Source of the DNA: Sulfitobacter mediterraneus
GTDB taxonomy: Bacteria > Pseudomonadota > Alphaproteobacteria > Rhodobacterales > Rhodobacteraceae
Direction of reading: 5' to 3'
DNA: 64,000 bases
Assembly: GCF_003054325.1 (NCBI RefSeq)
Contig: NZ_QBKU01000004.1
Coordinates: 310,001 to 374,000, forward strand
The notes under the pieces were generated by a model. The model was not told the DNA's origin. It saw nothing but the letters and a program-made list of their open reading frames with translations, and did no database searches. Of the stretch, positions 35,782 through 43,714 are shown piece after piece. A program made the translations under genes and the position numbers. Every line of letters begins with the position of its first letter. The first letter of the stretch is position 1.

Positions 35782-35817
35782 AAAAAGGCCGCGCAGCCCA
35801 TAGGGTTACGCGGCCTT
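35782..35817 (-). terminator. Intrinsic terminator after icd
   Basis: On the minus strand a 9-bp stem (35817-35809 with 35793-35785) encloses an inner 5-bp stem and is followed by a T5 run. It ends the icd transcript before the NUDIX gene. Confidence 0.88.
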
Positions 35818-35836
35818 GGTTTCGCTTTGAACAGGT

Positions 35837-38026
35837 TTATCCGATGATGCTGTTCAATGTCGCGGAGGAGCGCATGACAGCCGCCGTTTTGGCTGCATCG
35901 GTGCGGAAATATCCGCCCAGATCGGCGGGGGATCCTTGCGCCGCTGCCAGTTCCGCGATGATCTTCGCTTCGCCTTCGGCCAATGCCTTGGCGATGGGTG
36001 CAAAATGCGCGGCAAGATCTGCATCATCCGATTGCGCGGCCAAGGCTTCGGCCCAGTAGCGTGCGAACCAATAGTGGCTGTCGCGGTTGTCCGGCTCACC
36101 CACCTTGCGGGAAGGAGAGCGGCCATGGTCGAGAATGCCTTGCGTGGCGGCATCCACGGCCTGACCCAGAACGCGGGCTTTGGCGTTGCCTTTGCTGTCG
36201 GCCAGGAAGGTCAGGCTTTCACCCAAGGCGCAGAATTCGCCAAGGCTGTCCCAACGCAGGTGGTTTTCCTCGACCAACTGCTGAACGTGCTTGGGGGCAG
36301 AGCCGCCCGCGCCGGTTTCAAACAAGCCGCCGCCGTTCATCAGTTTCACGATCGACAGCATCTTGGCGGAAGTCGCCAATTCAAGGATCGGGAACAGATC
36401 AGTCAGGTAGTCGCGCAACACGTTGCCAGTGATGGCGATGGTGTTCTCACCCTTGGTGATGGTCTCGAACGAGGCGCGTGTGGCTTCGCGCGGGGCCATG
36501 ATTTCAAACTTGTCGGCAACGCCTTTGGCCTCAAGGATAGGTTTGACATAGGTGATCAGTTCCGCGTCATGGGCGCGGTTTGCGTCCAGCCAGAAAATCG
36601 CGCGGCAGCCTTCGGCCTTTTGACGATCAATTGCGAGATTCACCCAGTCTTCGATAGGGGCCTTGCGGGCAGAGGCAGAGCGCCAGATGTCGCCAACTTC
36701 AACCGCGTGGGAATGCAGCACCGTGCCGTCATCGAGGATCATCTTGACGGTGCCCGCCTCGGGGATCTCGAATGTGGTCGGGTGAGAGCCGTATTCCTCG
36801 GCCTTTTGAGCCATCAGGCCGATGTTCTGAACCGTGCCTGCGGTGGCCGGGTTCATCTTGCCGTTCTCTTTGAAGAACTTGATGGTCTCGTCGTAGACCG
36901 GCGCATAGGAATTGTCTGGGATCACGCAATTGGTGTCCGCTTCCTTGCCGTCCGGCCCCCAACCTTTGCCGCCAGCGCGGATCAGCGCGGGCATAGAAGC
37001 GTCGATGATCACGTCAGAGGACACATGCAGGTTGGTGATGCCTTTGTCGGAATCCACCATGTACATCGGCGGGCGGGCGGCCATGCAGGCCTCGATATCT
37101 GCCATGATCGCCGCATCGCCTTCGACACGGGTCAGCAGATCCCCCAGACCAGAGTTTGGGTTCACACCCAGTTCGGCCATCTTGTCACCGTGGGCGTCAA
37201 ACACCGGGGCGAGGAAGGCCTTGACCGCGTGACCAAAGATGATCGGGTCAGAGACCTTCATCATCGTGGCTTTCATGTGCAAAGAAAACAGCGTGCCAGC
37301 GGCCTTGGTCTTTTCAATCTCGCTGGCGAGAAAGCCTTTCAAGGCGGCTGCGCTCATGAAGGTGGCGTCAACAACGGTTCCGGCAGGATAGGCGATGCCG
37401 TCTTTCAGAACGGTTTCGCCTGCGGCTGTTTCCAGTACGATCTTGGCGGTGCTGTCTTGAGGCAGGGTCGCGGACACCTCGTTGGAAAAGAAGTCACCAC
37501 CGGACATCGAGGACACTTCGGTTTGGCTGTCTGCGGACCAGTCGCCCATGCGGTGCGGGTTGTTCTGGGCAAAGCTTTTCACGGCCTTGGCGGCGCGGCG
37601 GTCCGAGTTGCCTTCGCGCAGGACCGGGTTCACGGCAGAGCCTTTGATGCCGTCATATTTGGCGCGGGTAGCTTTTTCTGCGTCTGTCTCGGGTGCTTCG
37701 GCGTAGTCGGGCAGGGCAAAGCCTTGCGACTGAAGCTCTTTGATCGCGGCAACAAGTTGCGGCACGGAGGCCGAGATGTTTGGCAGTTTGATCACGTTGG
37801 CGTCGGGCGTTTTGACCAGACGGCCCAGTTCGGCCAGATCATCGGACTGCTGCTGTGCTTCGCTCAGATGCTCGGGGAAGGTGGCGAGGATACGCCCGGC
37901 AAGGCTGATGTCCTTGGTCCCGACAGAGACACCGGCGGCGGCGGCAAATTTCTGGATGACAGGGAGAAAAGATGCGGACGCCAGTTCCGGCGCTTCGTCC
38001 ACTTTGGTGTAAATGATATCGGACAT
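35837..38026 (-). CDS. icd: Monomeric NADP-dependent isocitrate dehydrogenase
   Basis: 729 aa, the size of the monomeric (IDH-II) type, which is unrelated in length to the ~420-aa dimeric enzyme. Oxidatively decarboxylates isocitrate to 2-oxoglutarate with NADP in the TCA cycle. Family blocks include [29 protein letters not shown] and [12 protein letters not shown] near-perfect ribosome site, GAGGAGAT, precedes the ATG at 38026. It is monocistronic, with its own terminator and a palindromic operator upstream, and faces away from gnd, another NADPH producer. Confidence 0.97.
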   Translation of the reverse strand: MSDIIYTKVDEAPELASASFLPVIQKFAAAAGVSVGTKDISLAGRILATFPEHLSEAQQQSDDLAELGRLVKTPDANVIKLPNISASVPQLVAAIKELQSQGFALPDYAEAPETDAEKATRAKYDGIKGSAVNPVLREGNSDRRAAKAVKSFAQNNPHRMGDWSADSQTEVSSMSGGDFFSNEVSATLPQDSTAKIVLETAAGETVLKDGIAYPAGTVVDATFMSAAALKGFLASEIEKTKAAGTLFSLHMKATMMKVSDPIIFGHAVKAFLAPVFDAHGDKMAELGVNPNSGLGDLLTRVEGDAAIMADIEACMAARPPMYMVDSDKGITNLHVSSDVIIDASMPALIRAGGKGWGPDGKEADTNCVIPDNSYAPVYDETIKFFKENGKMNPATAGTVQNIGLMAQKAEEYGSHPTTFEIPEAGTVKMILDDGTVLHSHAVEVGDIWRSASARKAPIEDWVNLAIDRQKAEGCRAIFWLDANRAHDAELITYVKPILEAKGVADKFEIMAPREATRASFETITKGENTIAITGNVLRDYLTDLFPILELATSAKMLSIVKLMNGGGLFETGAGGSAPKHVQQLVEENHLRWDSLGEFCALGESLTFLADSKGNAKARVLGQAVDAATQGILDHGRSPSRKVGEPDNRDSHYWFARYWAEALAAQSDDADLAAHFAPIAKALAEGEAKIIAELAAAQGSPADLGGYFRTDAAKTAAVMRSSATLNSIIG

Positions 38027-38086
38027 AGGAATCTCCTCATGTGTGAATTTGCCGCTTCATAGCGGGTTCATCTGGGCGCGTCTACG

Positions 38087-38102
38087 GTATACCATTGTAT
38101 AC
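38087..38102. promoter_or_regulatory. Twin GTATAC operator ahead of icd
   Basis: GTATAC-CATT-GTATAC, each half itself a palindrome, lies 61 bases upstream of the icd ATG in the 254-base icd-gnd gap. GTATAC cores are typical of GntR-family sites. No GntR gene is in the window. The rest of the gap (38103-38280) holds no gene. Confidence 0.6.
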
Positions 38103-38280
38103 GATGCGGCATATTGAACTTTTTTGACGGTTTTTGCCCATGTGGCTGGGATTTGGCCGGTTTGGCAGGGCTTGCGCGGTGGCCGGAGAGGCGAATGTCT
38201 ATTGGCCTTCCTGAGGTGGGCCGCTTAAATGGGGCAGACAACAGGCGTTTTCATCGACACATCCGGGAGCAGCGGCAGCC

Positions 38281-39699
38281 ATGAACAAACAGTCAAAGGG
38301 TGCGGATATTGGTGTCTATGGGTTGGGCACAATGGGTTCTGCACTGGCGTTGAATTTGGCCGACAGCGGTTTTGATGTGGCAGTGTCAAACCGCGAGGCC
38401 AATTGGATTGACGATTTCATCAAAGAAGCCGGCCCCCTGGCCAAGCGGCTGACCGGGCAGGCCGATTTGGCAGATTTTGTTGCGGCCATTGCACGGCCAC
38501 GCAGCATCCTGTTCATGATCCCATCCGGCGCGCCGATGGACGCTATGATCGAGGCCATTCGCCCGCATCTGGAGGAGGGGGATACGATCATTGACGGTGG
38601 GAATGCCAATTTCAATGACACCCGCCGCCGTTCCGCTGATCTGGCTGGTACGGGGCTGCATTTTGTCGGGATGGGCGTATCGGGGGGCGAAGAGGGCGCC
38701 CGGCACGGCCCGTCGATGATGGTGGGCGGCACGGATCATTCATGGACCAGCCTGCGCCCGATGGCCGAGGCGATTGCAGCAAAGTTCAAGGGCGAGCCTT
38801 GCGTGGCGCATCTGGGGCCGGATGGCGCGGGGCATTTTGTAAAGACAGTGCACAATGGCATCGAATATGCCGATATGCAGATGATCGCCGAGATTTACGG
38901 TTTGCTGCGCGATGCGGGCGGACAATCGGCGCCGCAGATCGGTGCGCTGTTTGAGGGTTGGACCGACGGCCCGCTGAGTTCCTATTTGATCGAGGTCTCC
39001 GCCGCGGCGCTTTTGTCAATCGACAGCAAGACCGGCCAACCGATGGTGGATGTGATCCGCGATCAAGCCGGGCAAAAAGGCACGGGCCGCTGGACTCTGA
39101 TCGAGGCGCTGAAGATGGGTCAATCGGCCAATACCATTGAGGCGGCGGTGGGTGCGCGTGGCTGGTCCTCGGAAAAAGACACACGGGTGATGGCCGAACC
39201 CTTGTTGGCAGCTGGTACGCTTGCGGCAGATATGCCAAGCGACGCGGATCTGGAACAGGCGATGTTGGCGGGGCGCATTCTGGCCCATGCGCAGGGGTTT
39301 CGTATCCTTTGGGCGGCGTCGGATGAATTTGACTGGTCCCTCGACATGGCGCGGATATCAGAGATCTGGCGGGCCGGATGTATCATCCGCTCGGCCTTGC
39401 TGGACGAATTTGCGGATGCGTTTCGCGGGGATTTACCTGCTGAGCACCTGATCCTTGCGCCTGCTATGCGGGCAAGGCTTGAGGCATCCGTGCCAGCATT
39501 GCGGCGGGTTTTGTCAGCGGCCATCGCGCAAGGCGTGGCGATGCCGGCATTGGCGGCCTCGCTGGCGTGGTACGATACCATGCGCCGGGGCCGCGGCACC
39601 GCTAACCTTATACAGGCGCAGCGGGATTTCTTTGGGGCGCATGGCTTTGCCCGCACCGACGAAGACGGCAAATTTCACGGTGATTGGAACGCGCTGTAA
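38281..39699 (+). CDS. gnd: 6-phosphogluconate dehydrogenase, decarboxylating
   Basis: 472 aa. Oxidative pentose phosphate pathway: makes ribulose 5-phosphate and NADPH. The Rossmann loop is GVYGLGTMGSALALNLA, with IIDGGNANFNDT, GMGVSGGEEGARHGPSMM (substrate loop) and the catalytic region HFVKTVHNGIEYADMQ. The full length and C-terminal helical domain fit the homodimeric bacterial enzyme. It reads away from icd. No zwf or pgl is adjacent. Confidence 0.96.
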   Translation: MNKQSKGADIGVYGLGTMGSALALNLADSGFDVAVSNREANWIDDFIKEAGPLAKRLTGQADLADFVAAIARPRSILFMIPSGAPMDAMIEAIRPHLEEGDTIIDGGNANFNDTRRRSADLAGTGLHFVGMGVSGGEEGARHGPSMMVGGTDHSWTSLRPMAEAIAAKFKGEPCVAHLGPDGAGHFVKTVHNGIEYADMQMIAEIYGLLRDAGGQSAPQIGALFEGWTDGPLSSYLIEVSAAALLSIDSKTGQPMVDVIRDQAGQKGTGRWTLIEALKMGQSANTIEAAVGARGWSSEKDTRVMAEPLLAAGTLAADMPSDADLEQAMLAGRILAHAQGFRILWAASDEFDWSLDMARISEIWRAGCIIRSALLDEFADAFRGDLPAEHLILAPAMRARLEASVPALRRVLSAAIAQGVAMPALAASLAWYDTMRRGRGTANLIQAQRDFFGAHGFARTDEDGKFHGDWNAL

Positions 39700-39708
39700 A
39701 GCCTGATC

Positions 39709-40476
39709 CTAGGCGAACGGATCTACCGGATAGCTGACATGCGCCAGATAGAGACCCTGCGGAGGGCAGACCGGCCCGCAGGCCGCGCGGTCGCGGGCCT
39801 CCAGCGCGGCTTGAGCATCCTGCGGCGTCCATGATCCGGCGCCGACCCGTTCCAACGTCCCAACAAAGCTGCGGACCTGATTGTGCAAAAAGGACCGCGC
39901 CCGCACATCAAAGTGGAACTCGGTACCGCCCGCTGTTTCGACCCGGCTGACCTTCAGATGGTCCAGCGTCTTAACCGGGCTTTCGGCCTGACAGATGGTT
40001 GAGCGGAAGGTGGTGAAATCATGTTTGCCCACCAGAATATCCGCAGCGCCCTGCATGGCGGTTTCATCCAGATCATGTTTGACCTGCCAGACCAGCCCTT
40101 CTTGATGGGTGGCCGGGGCGCGGCGCGATAGGATACGGAACAGATAGCGCCGCTCAAGTGCCGAGAACCGCGCGTGAAAATCTTCCTCAACAGCCACACA
40201 GGCGGTGATCGCCACGGGCTGCGGCTTGAGATGGTAATTGAGCGCCTCTGACAGGCGAAACGCCTCCCAATCGCCGATCATGTCACAATGAGCCACCTGC
40301 GCCAGCCCATGCACGCCCGCATCGGTGCGCCCGGCGGCGGCGATGGTGTGATCGCGCGGCTCAAGCTTGGCCAAGGCCGCCTCAATCGCGCCCTGCACAG
40401 AAGGCAGGTTCACCTGCCGCTGCCAACCGACAAAGGGCGCGCCATGATATTCGATTTTTAAGGCAAAACGGGGCAT
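39709..40476 (-). CDS. truA: tRNA pseudouridine(38-40) synthase
   Basis: 255 aa. Isomerises uridines 38-40 in the anticodon stem-loop. The catalytic Asp is in [18 protein letters not shown] and [11 protein letters not shown] are further TruA motifs. It ends ten bases from the gnd stop, convergent with it. A short gap separates it from ycjX on the other strand. Confidence 0.96.
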   Translation of the reverse strand: MPRFALKIEYHGAPFVGWQRQVNLPSVQGAIEAALAKLEPRDHTIAAAGRTDAGVHGLAQVAHCDMIGDWEAFRLSEALNYHLKPQPVAITACVAVEEDFHARFSALERRYLFRILSRRAPATHQEGLVWQVKHDLDETAMQGAADILVGKHDFTTFRSTICQAESPVKTLDHLKVSRVETAGGTEFHFDVRARSFLHNQVRSFVGTLERVGAGSWTPQDAQAALEARDRAACGPVCPPQGLYLAHVSYPVDPFA

Positions 40477-40566
40477 GCGCCGCGTCTAGCGCGGTGGCTG
40501 GCGTCTGGCAATCCCTCACCCGCCTGCCTATGTTAAGGCCAAACACATTACGGGGCGGACGCAGCT

Positions 40567-41982
40567 TTGGTCATCTCACGCATTGCCGATGGCATCTGGC
40601 GGCAGGTTGAAACGGTGCAAGACACCGTGTCAGAGACATTTTTTGAGCCGGTGATCCGTCTTGGCGTGACCGGCTTGGCGCGGTCGGGCAAAACCGTGTT
40701 CATCACCTCGCTGGTGGCCAATCTGCTGGACCGTGGCCGGATGCCGGGGCTTTTGGCCGCGTCCGAGGGGCGGATTGAGGCGGCGTTTTTGCAGCCGCAG
40801 CCCGATGACACCGTGCCGCGCTTTGACTATGAAAACCACCTTGCCGCGCTGACCGGCCCTGCGCCACATTGGCCCGACAGCACGCGGGCAATATCTGAGC
40901 TGCGCCTGTCGCTCAAAGTGCGCCCAAACGGGCTTTTGTCCGGATTGCAGGGGCCGCGCACCATCCATCTGGATATTGTCGATTACCCCGGCGAATGGCT
41001 GCTGGATCTGGGCTTGATGGAGCGCAGCTATGAAGACTGGTCCAACGACACCCTAAGCCGCATTGAAAGCAGGAGCGCCGCTGAGGCGTTTGTCGCGCTG
41101 GCCAAGACCGCGGATCCCGAGGCCAAACACCAAGAGACTTTGGCGCAGGATCTGGCGCGGGAATTTGCCAGCTATCTACAAGCCGCGCGGCAAGACGGCT
41201 TTTCCGATTGCACGCCGGGGCGGTTTCTGTTGCCCGGTGATCTGGCCGGATCGCCGGTGCTGACCTTTGCGCCCTTGCGCACGGATGGCCCGTCAAATCG
41301 CGGGTCTTTGCACCGCGAAATGGCACGGCGGTTCGAGGCCTACAAAAAACGTGTGGTGCAGCCGTTTTTCCGCGATCACTTTGCCCGGATCGACCGCCAG
41401 GTGGTCTTGGTTGATGCGCTGGGCGCGATCCATCAAGGGCCGCAGGCGGTTGAGGACTTGCGCGCGGCGCTGAGCGAGACATTGTCGGCGTTCCGGCCCG
41501 GCAACAACGGGTTTCTCAGCAACCTGTTGCGTGGCAAACGGGTGGAGAAGATCCTGTTTGCGGCCACCAAAGCGGATCATCTTCATCATCAACAACATCC
41601 GCGCCTGACCGCGATCATGCAGGCGCTGGTGCGCGAGGCACAAGATCGGGCACAATACGCAGGCGCTGGCACAGCTGCATTGTCCATCGCCTCGCTCAGG
41701 GCGACGACGGAGGACGAGATGAAACATGGGGGCGATATGTTGCCGGTGGTGCGCGGCACGTTGCTTGAAACCGGCAAGGAGGCGGCGTTTTACCCCGGCG
41801 ACTTGCCGCAAGATCCGGCGCATCTGCTGACCCCAGCGCGGCAGGGGGCAGAGGCGTGGCTGGATCAGGACTATCAAGTGATGCGGTTTGCCCCGGCGCC
41901 GCTGAATCTGCGCCCCGGTGACGGGCCGCCGCATATCAGATTGGACCGTGCGGCAGAGTTCTTGTTCGGGGATCGGTTATGA
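40567..41982 (+). CDS. ycjX: YcjX-family P-loop GTPase-like protein
   Basis: 471 aa. The P-loop GLARSGKTVF is near residue 35, a switch-like DYPGEWLLDLGL follows, and ATKADH stands in place of NKxD. The family is stress-linked and conserved with YcjF in proteobacteria; the biochemical role is not settled. It starts with TTG (MVISRIADG), directly before the first conserved helix; no ATG is better placed. Its stop overlaps the GNAT gene as ATGA, and ycjF follows that gene. Confidence 0.93.
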   Translation: MVISRIADGIWRQVETVQDTVSETFFEPVIRLGVTGLARSGKTVFITSLVANLLDRGRMPGLLAASEGRIEAAFLQPQPDDTVPRFDYENHLAALTGPAPHWPDSTRAISELRLSLKVRPNGLLSGLQGPRTIHLDIVDYPGEWLLDLGLMERSYEDWSNDTLSRIESRSAAEAFVALAKTADPEAKHQETLAQDLAREFASYLQAARQDGFSDCTPGRFLLPGDLAGSPVLTFAPLRTDGPSNRGSLHREMARRFEAYKKRVVQPFFRDHFARIDRQVVLVDALGAIHQGPQAVEDLRAALSETLSAFRPGNNGFLSNLLRGKRVEKILFAATKADHLHHQQHPRLTAIMQALVREAQDRAQYAGAGTAALSIASLRATTEDEMKHGGDMLPVVRGTLLETGKEAAFYPGDLPQDPAHLLTPARQGAEAWLDQDYQVMRFAPAPLNLRPGDGPPHIRLDRAAEFLFGDRL

Positions 41983-42422
41983 CGGTTCTGCGGGCGGCGC
42001 GGTCCACCGATGCCGGGGCTGTCGGAGGCATTTTGACCGAATTTGCCGCGACAACCGAATGGATGCCAAAGCTGCACAGCGGGGCCGAGGACATTGCCCA
42101 TGCAGGTGCGATGATCAAACGTGGCTGGGTGACTGTGGCCGAACAGGACGGCGGCGTGATCGGGTTTGCCGCATGTGATGGCGCGGATCTGGATGCGCTT
42201 TACGTGGCGGCTAAGGCGAGGGGGCAGGGTGCCGGAACCGCGATCTTGGAGCATGTGATGGACCAGTATGACAGGCTGTCACTTTGGACATTTCAGGCCA
42301 ACGAGGGGGCGCAGCGGTTTTACCTGCGCCACGGATTTGCCGAAGTGCAACGCACGGATGGTGCAACGACGGATGAAAAGCTGCCCGATGTGCGGTTTGA
42401 ATGGCAAAGAAAGGGCGCGTGA
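41979..42422 (+). CDS. GNAT-family N-acetyltransferase
   Basis: 147 aa. The acetyl-CoA-binding motif is ALYVAAKARGQGAGTAIL, with a C-terminal ANEGAQRFYLRHGF block typical of GNAT. Target unknown. It is tightly inserted between ycjX (ATGA overlap) and ycjF (one-base overlap), so all three are probably translated together. This suggests it acts on, or with, the YcjX/YcjF envelope-stress pair, but that is inferred from position only. Confidence 0.9.
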   Translation: MTVLRAARSTDAGAVGGILTEFAATTEWMPKLHSGAEDIAHAGAMIKRGWVTVAEQDGGVIGFAACDGADLDALYVAAKARGQGAGTAILEHVMDQYDRLSLWTFQANEGAQRFYLRHGFAEVQRTDGATTDEKLPDVRFEWQRKGA

Positions 42423-43423
42423 TGGCCAAAGGTCCGGTTCTGTTTGAGATCGAAGAAGAAGCTGCGCCGCGCCCGCAAGTGGCCGATGCGCCGCCGGTGC
42501 CTGATATCTTGCCGCCCGCGCCGCAGGGGCAGGCAATGCAGGTTGCGGCACGGTTGGCGGCGCGAAAGCCATCGCTGCTGGGCCGGTTGTTCTGGTGGGT
42601 GTCCGGGACTTTGGTCGGGGCGCTGGTGTCCATCACGGCGTGGACCTTTGTTACGGATCTGATGGCGCGGTATCCGTTGCTGGGCTGGGCGATGACGGTT
42701 CTGATCGGGGCGTTTGTGCTGGTGCTGACCTTGATGGGCCTGCGCGAGATGGCGGCGTTTGGCCGCCTCTCGAAGCTGGACGGGCTGCGCCATGATGCGG
42801 GGCAGGCTTTGGCGCAGGAGGATCTGGGCGCGGCGCGGTCGGTGACGGACCGTTTGGTACGGCTCTATAAGGGGCGCGAGGACACGCGCTGGGGCCGGGA
42901 TCGCCTGAAGGAGCTGCGCGCCGATCAGATGGACGCTGAGGGGTTGTTGCATCTGGCCGAGGCGGAACTGCTGGCGCCACTGGATCAGGCCGCCAGCCGC
43001 GAGGTTGAAGCCGCAGCGCGTCAGGTGGCAACGGTGACGGCGCTGGTGCCGCTGGCGTTGGCGGATGTGGTGGCGGCGCTGAGCGCGAACCTGCGGATGA
43101 TCCGGCGGGTGGCCGAGATCTATGGCGGGCGGTCCGGATTTTTCGGGTCTTGGCGGCTGACCCGTGCGGTGATGTCGCATCTGGTGGCGACGGGCGCGGT
43201 GGCGGTTGGCGATGATATGCTGGAGCCGTTTCTGGGCGGTTCGATTTTGGGCAAGCTCAGCCGCCGGTTTGGCGAAGGGTTGGTGAATGGTGCATTGACC
43301 GCCCGCGTTGGCGTGGCCGCAATGGAAGTCTGCCGGCCTTTGCCTTTTGCGCCCGAGCGGCGACCCAAGGTGCGCGGGATTGTAAAACGGGCCTTGGGCG
43401 GGCTTTTTGGCGCGAAGGGTTAG
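42422..43423 (+). CDS. ycjF: YcjF-family (TIGR01620/DUF697-type) membrane protein
   Basis: 333 aa from the ATG at 42422, which overlaps the preceding stop. A Pro-rich N-terminus is followed by two membrane helices (about residues 60-110), a helical cytoplasmic region, and a hydrophobic C-terminal domain with ATVTALVPLALADVVAALSANLRMIRRVA, as in YcjF. It is the usual partner of YcjX. A composite hairpin repeat starts 27 bases after the stop. Confidence 0.9.
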   Translation: MAKGPVLFEIEEEAAPRPQVADAPPVPDILPPAPQGQAMQVAARLAARKPSLLGRLFWWVSGTLVGALVSITAWTFVTDLMARYPLLGWAMTVLIGAFVLVLTLMGLREMAAFGRLSKLDGLRHDAGQALAQEDLGAARSVTDRLVRLYKGREDTRWGRDRLKELRADQMDAEGLLHLAEAELLAPLDQAASREVEAAARQVATVTALVPLALADVVAALSANLRMIRRVAEIYGGRSGFFGSWRLTRAVMSHLVATGAVAVGDDMLEPFLGGSILGKLSRRFGEGLVNGALTARVGVAAMEVCRPLPFAPERRPKVRGIVKRALGGLFGAKG

Positions 43424-43450
43424 CGTTGCGCTTCTGGCTGTTGCGAAGGC

Positions 43451-43523
43451 GCGGCTGCGCCGCATTTGATTTATCAAGAATGGGGGCTTTGCCCCCAAAC
43501 CCCCAGAGTTTTGCAGGCCAAAA
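43451..43523 (+). repeat. Composite double-hairpin repeat, copy 3
   Basis: Hairpin 1 is GCGGC-TGC-GCCGC (43451-43463), then ATTTGATTTATCAAGAA. Hairpin 2 is TGGGGGC-TTT-GCCCCCA (43481-43497), then a C-run and AGAGTTTTGCAGGCCAAAA. The tail is more worn than in copies 1 and 2. The rest of the 43424-43714 gap holds the ileS leader and no gene. Confidence 0.72.
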
Positions 43524-43714
43524 AGGGCGATGACGGGGGCTTGTGGGGGCCAAGTTGCGAGCCTATAAGCGGGGCATGAGACGCATCACAGCGATCATTA
43601 TTCGAATTATTTACCCGGCGCTCTGATACAGTGAGACGCCGGGCCGAGGTGTTTGAGACCATCGCACCGCCACTCCGAAACATTCCCCGAACGATTTGCC
43701 AAAGGACGCGACAG

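Noticed and set aside
35936-38062. Plus-strand open frame of 708 codons opposite icd
   Set aside because: It mirrors icd almost end to end; the long opening comes from high G+C and codon bias of icd. No recognisable domain.
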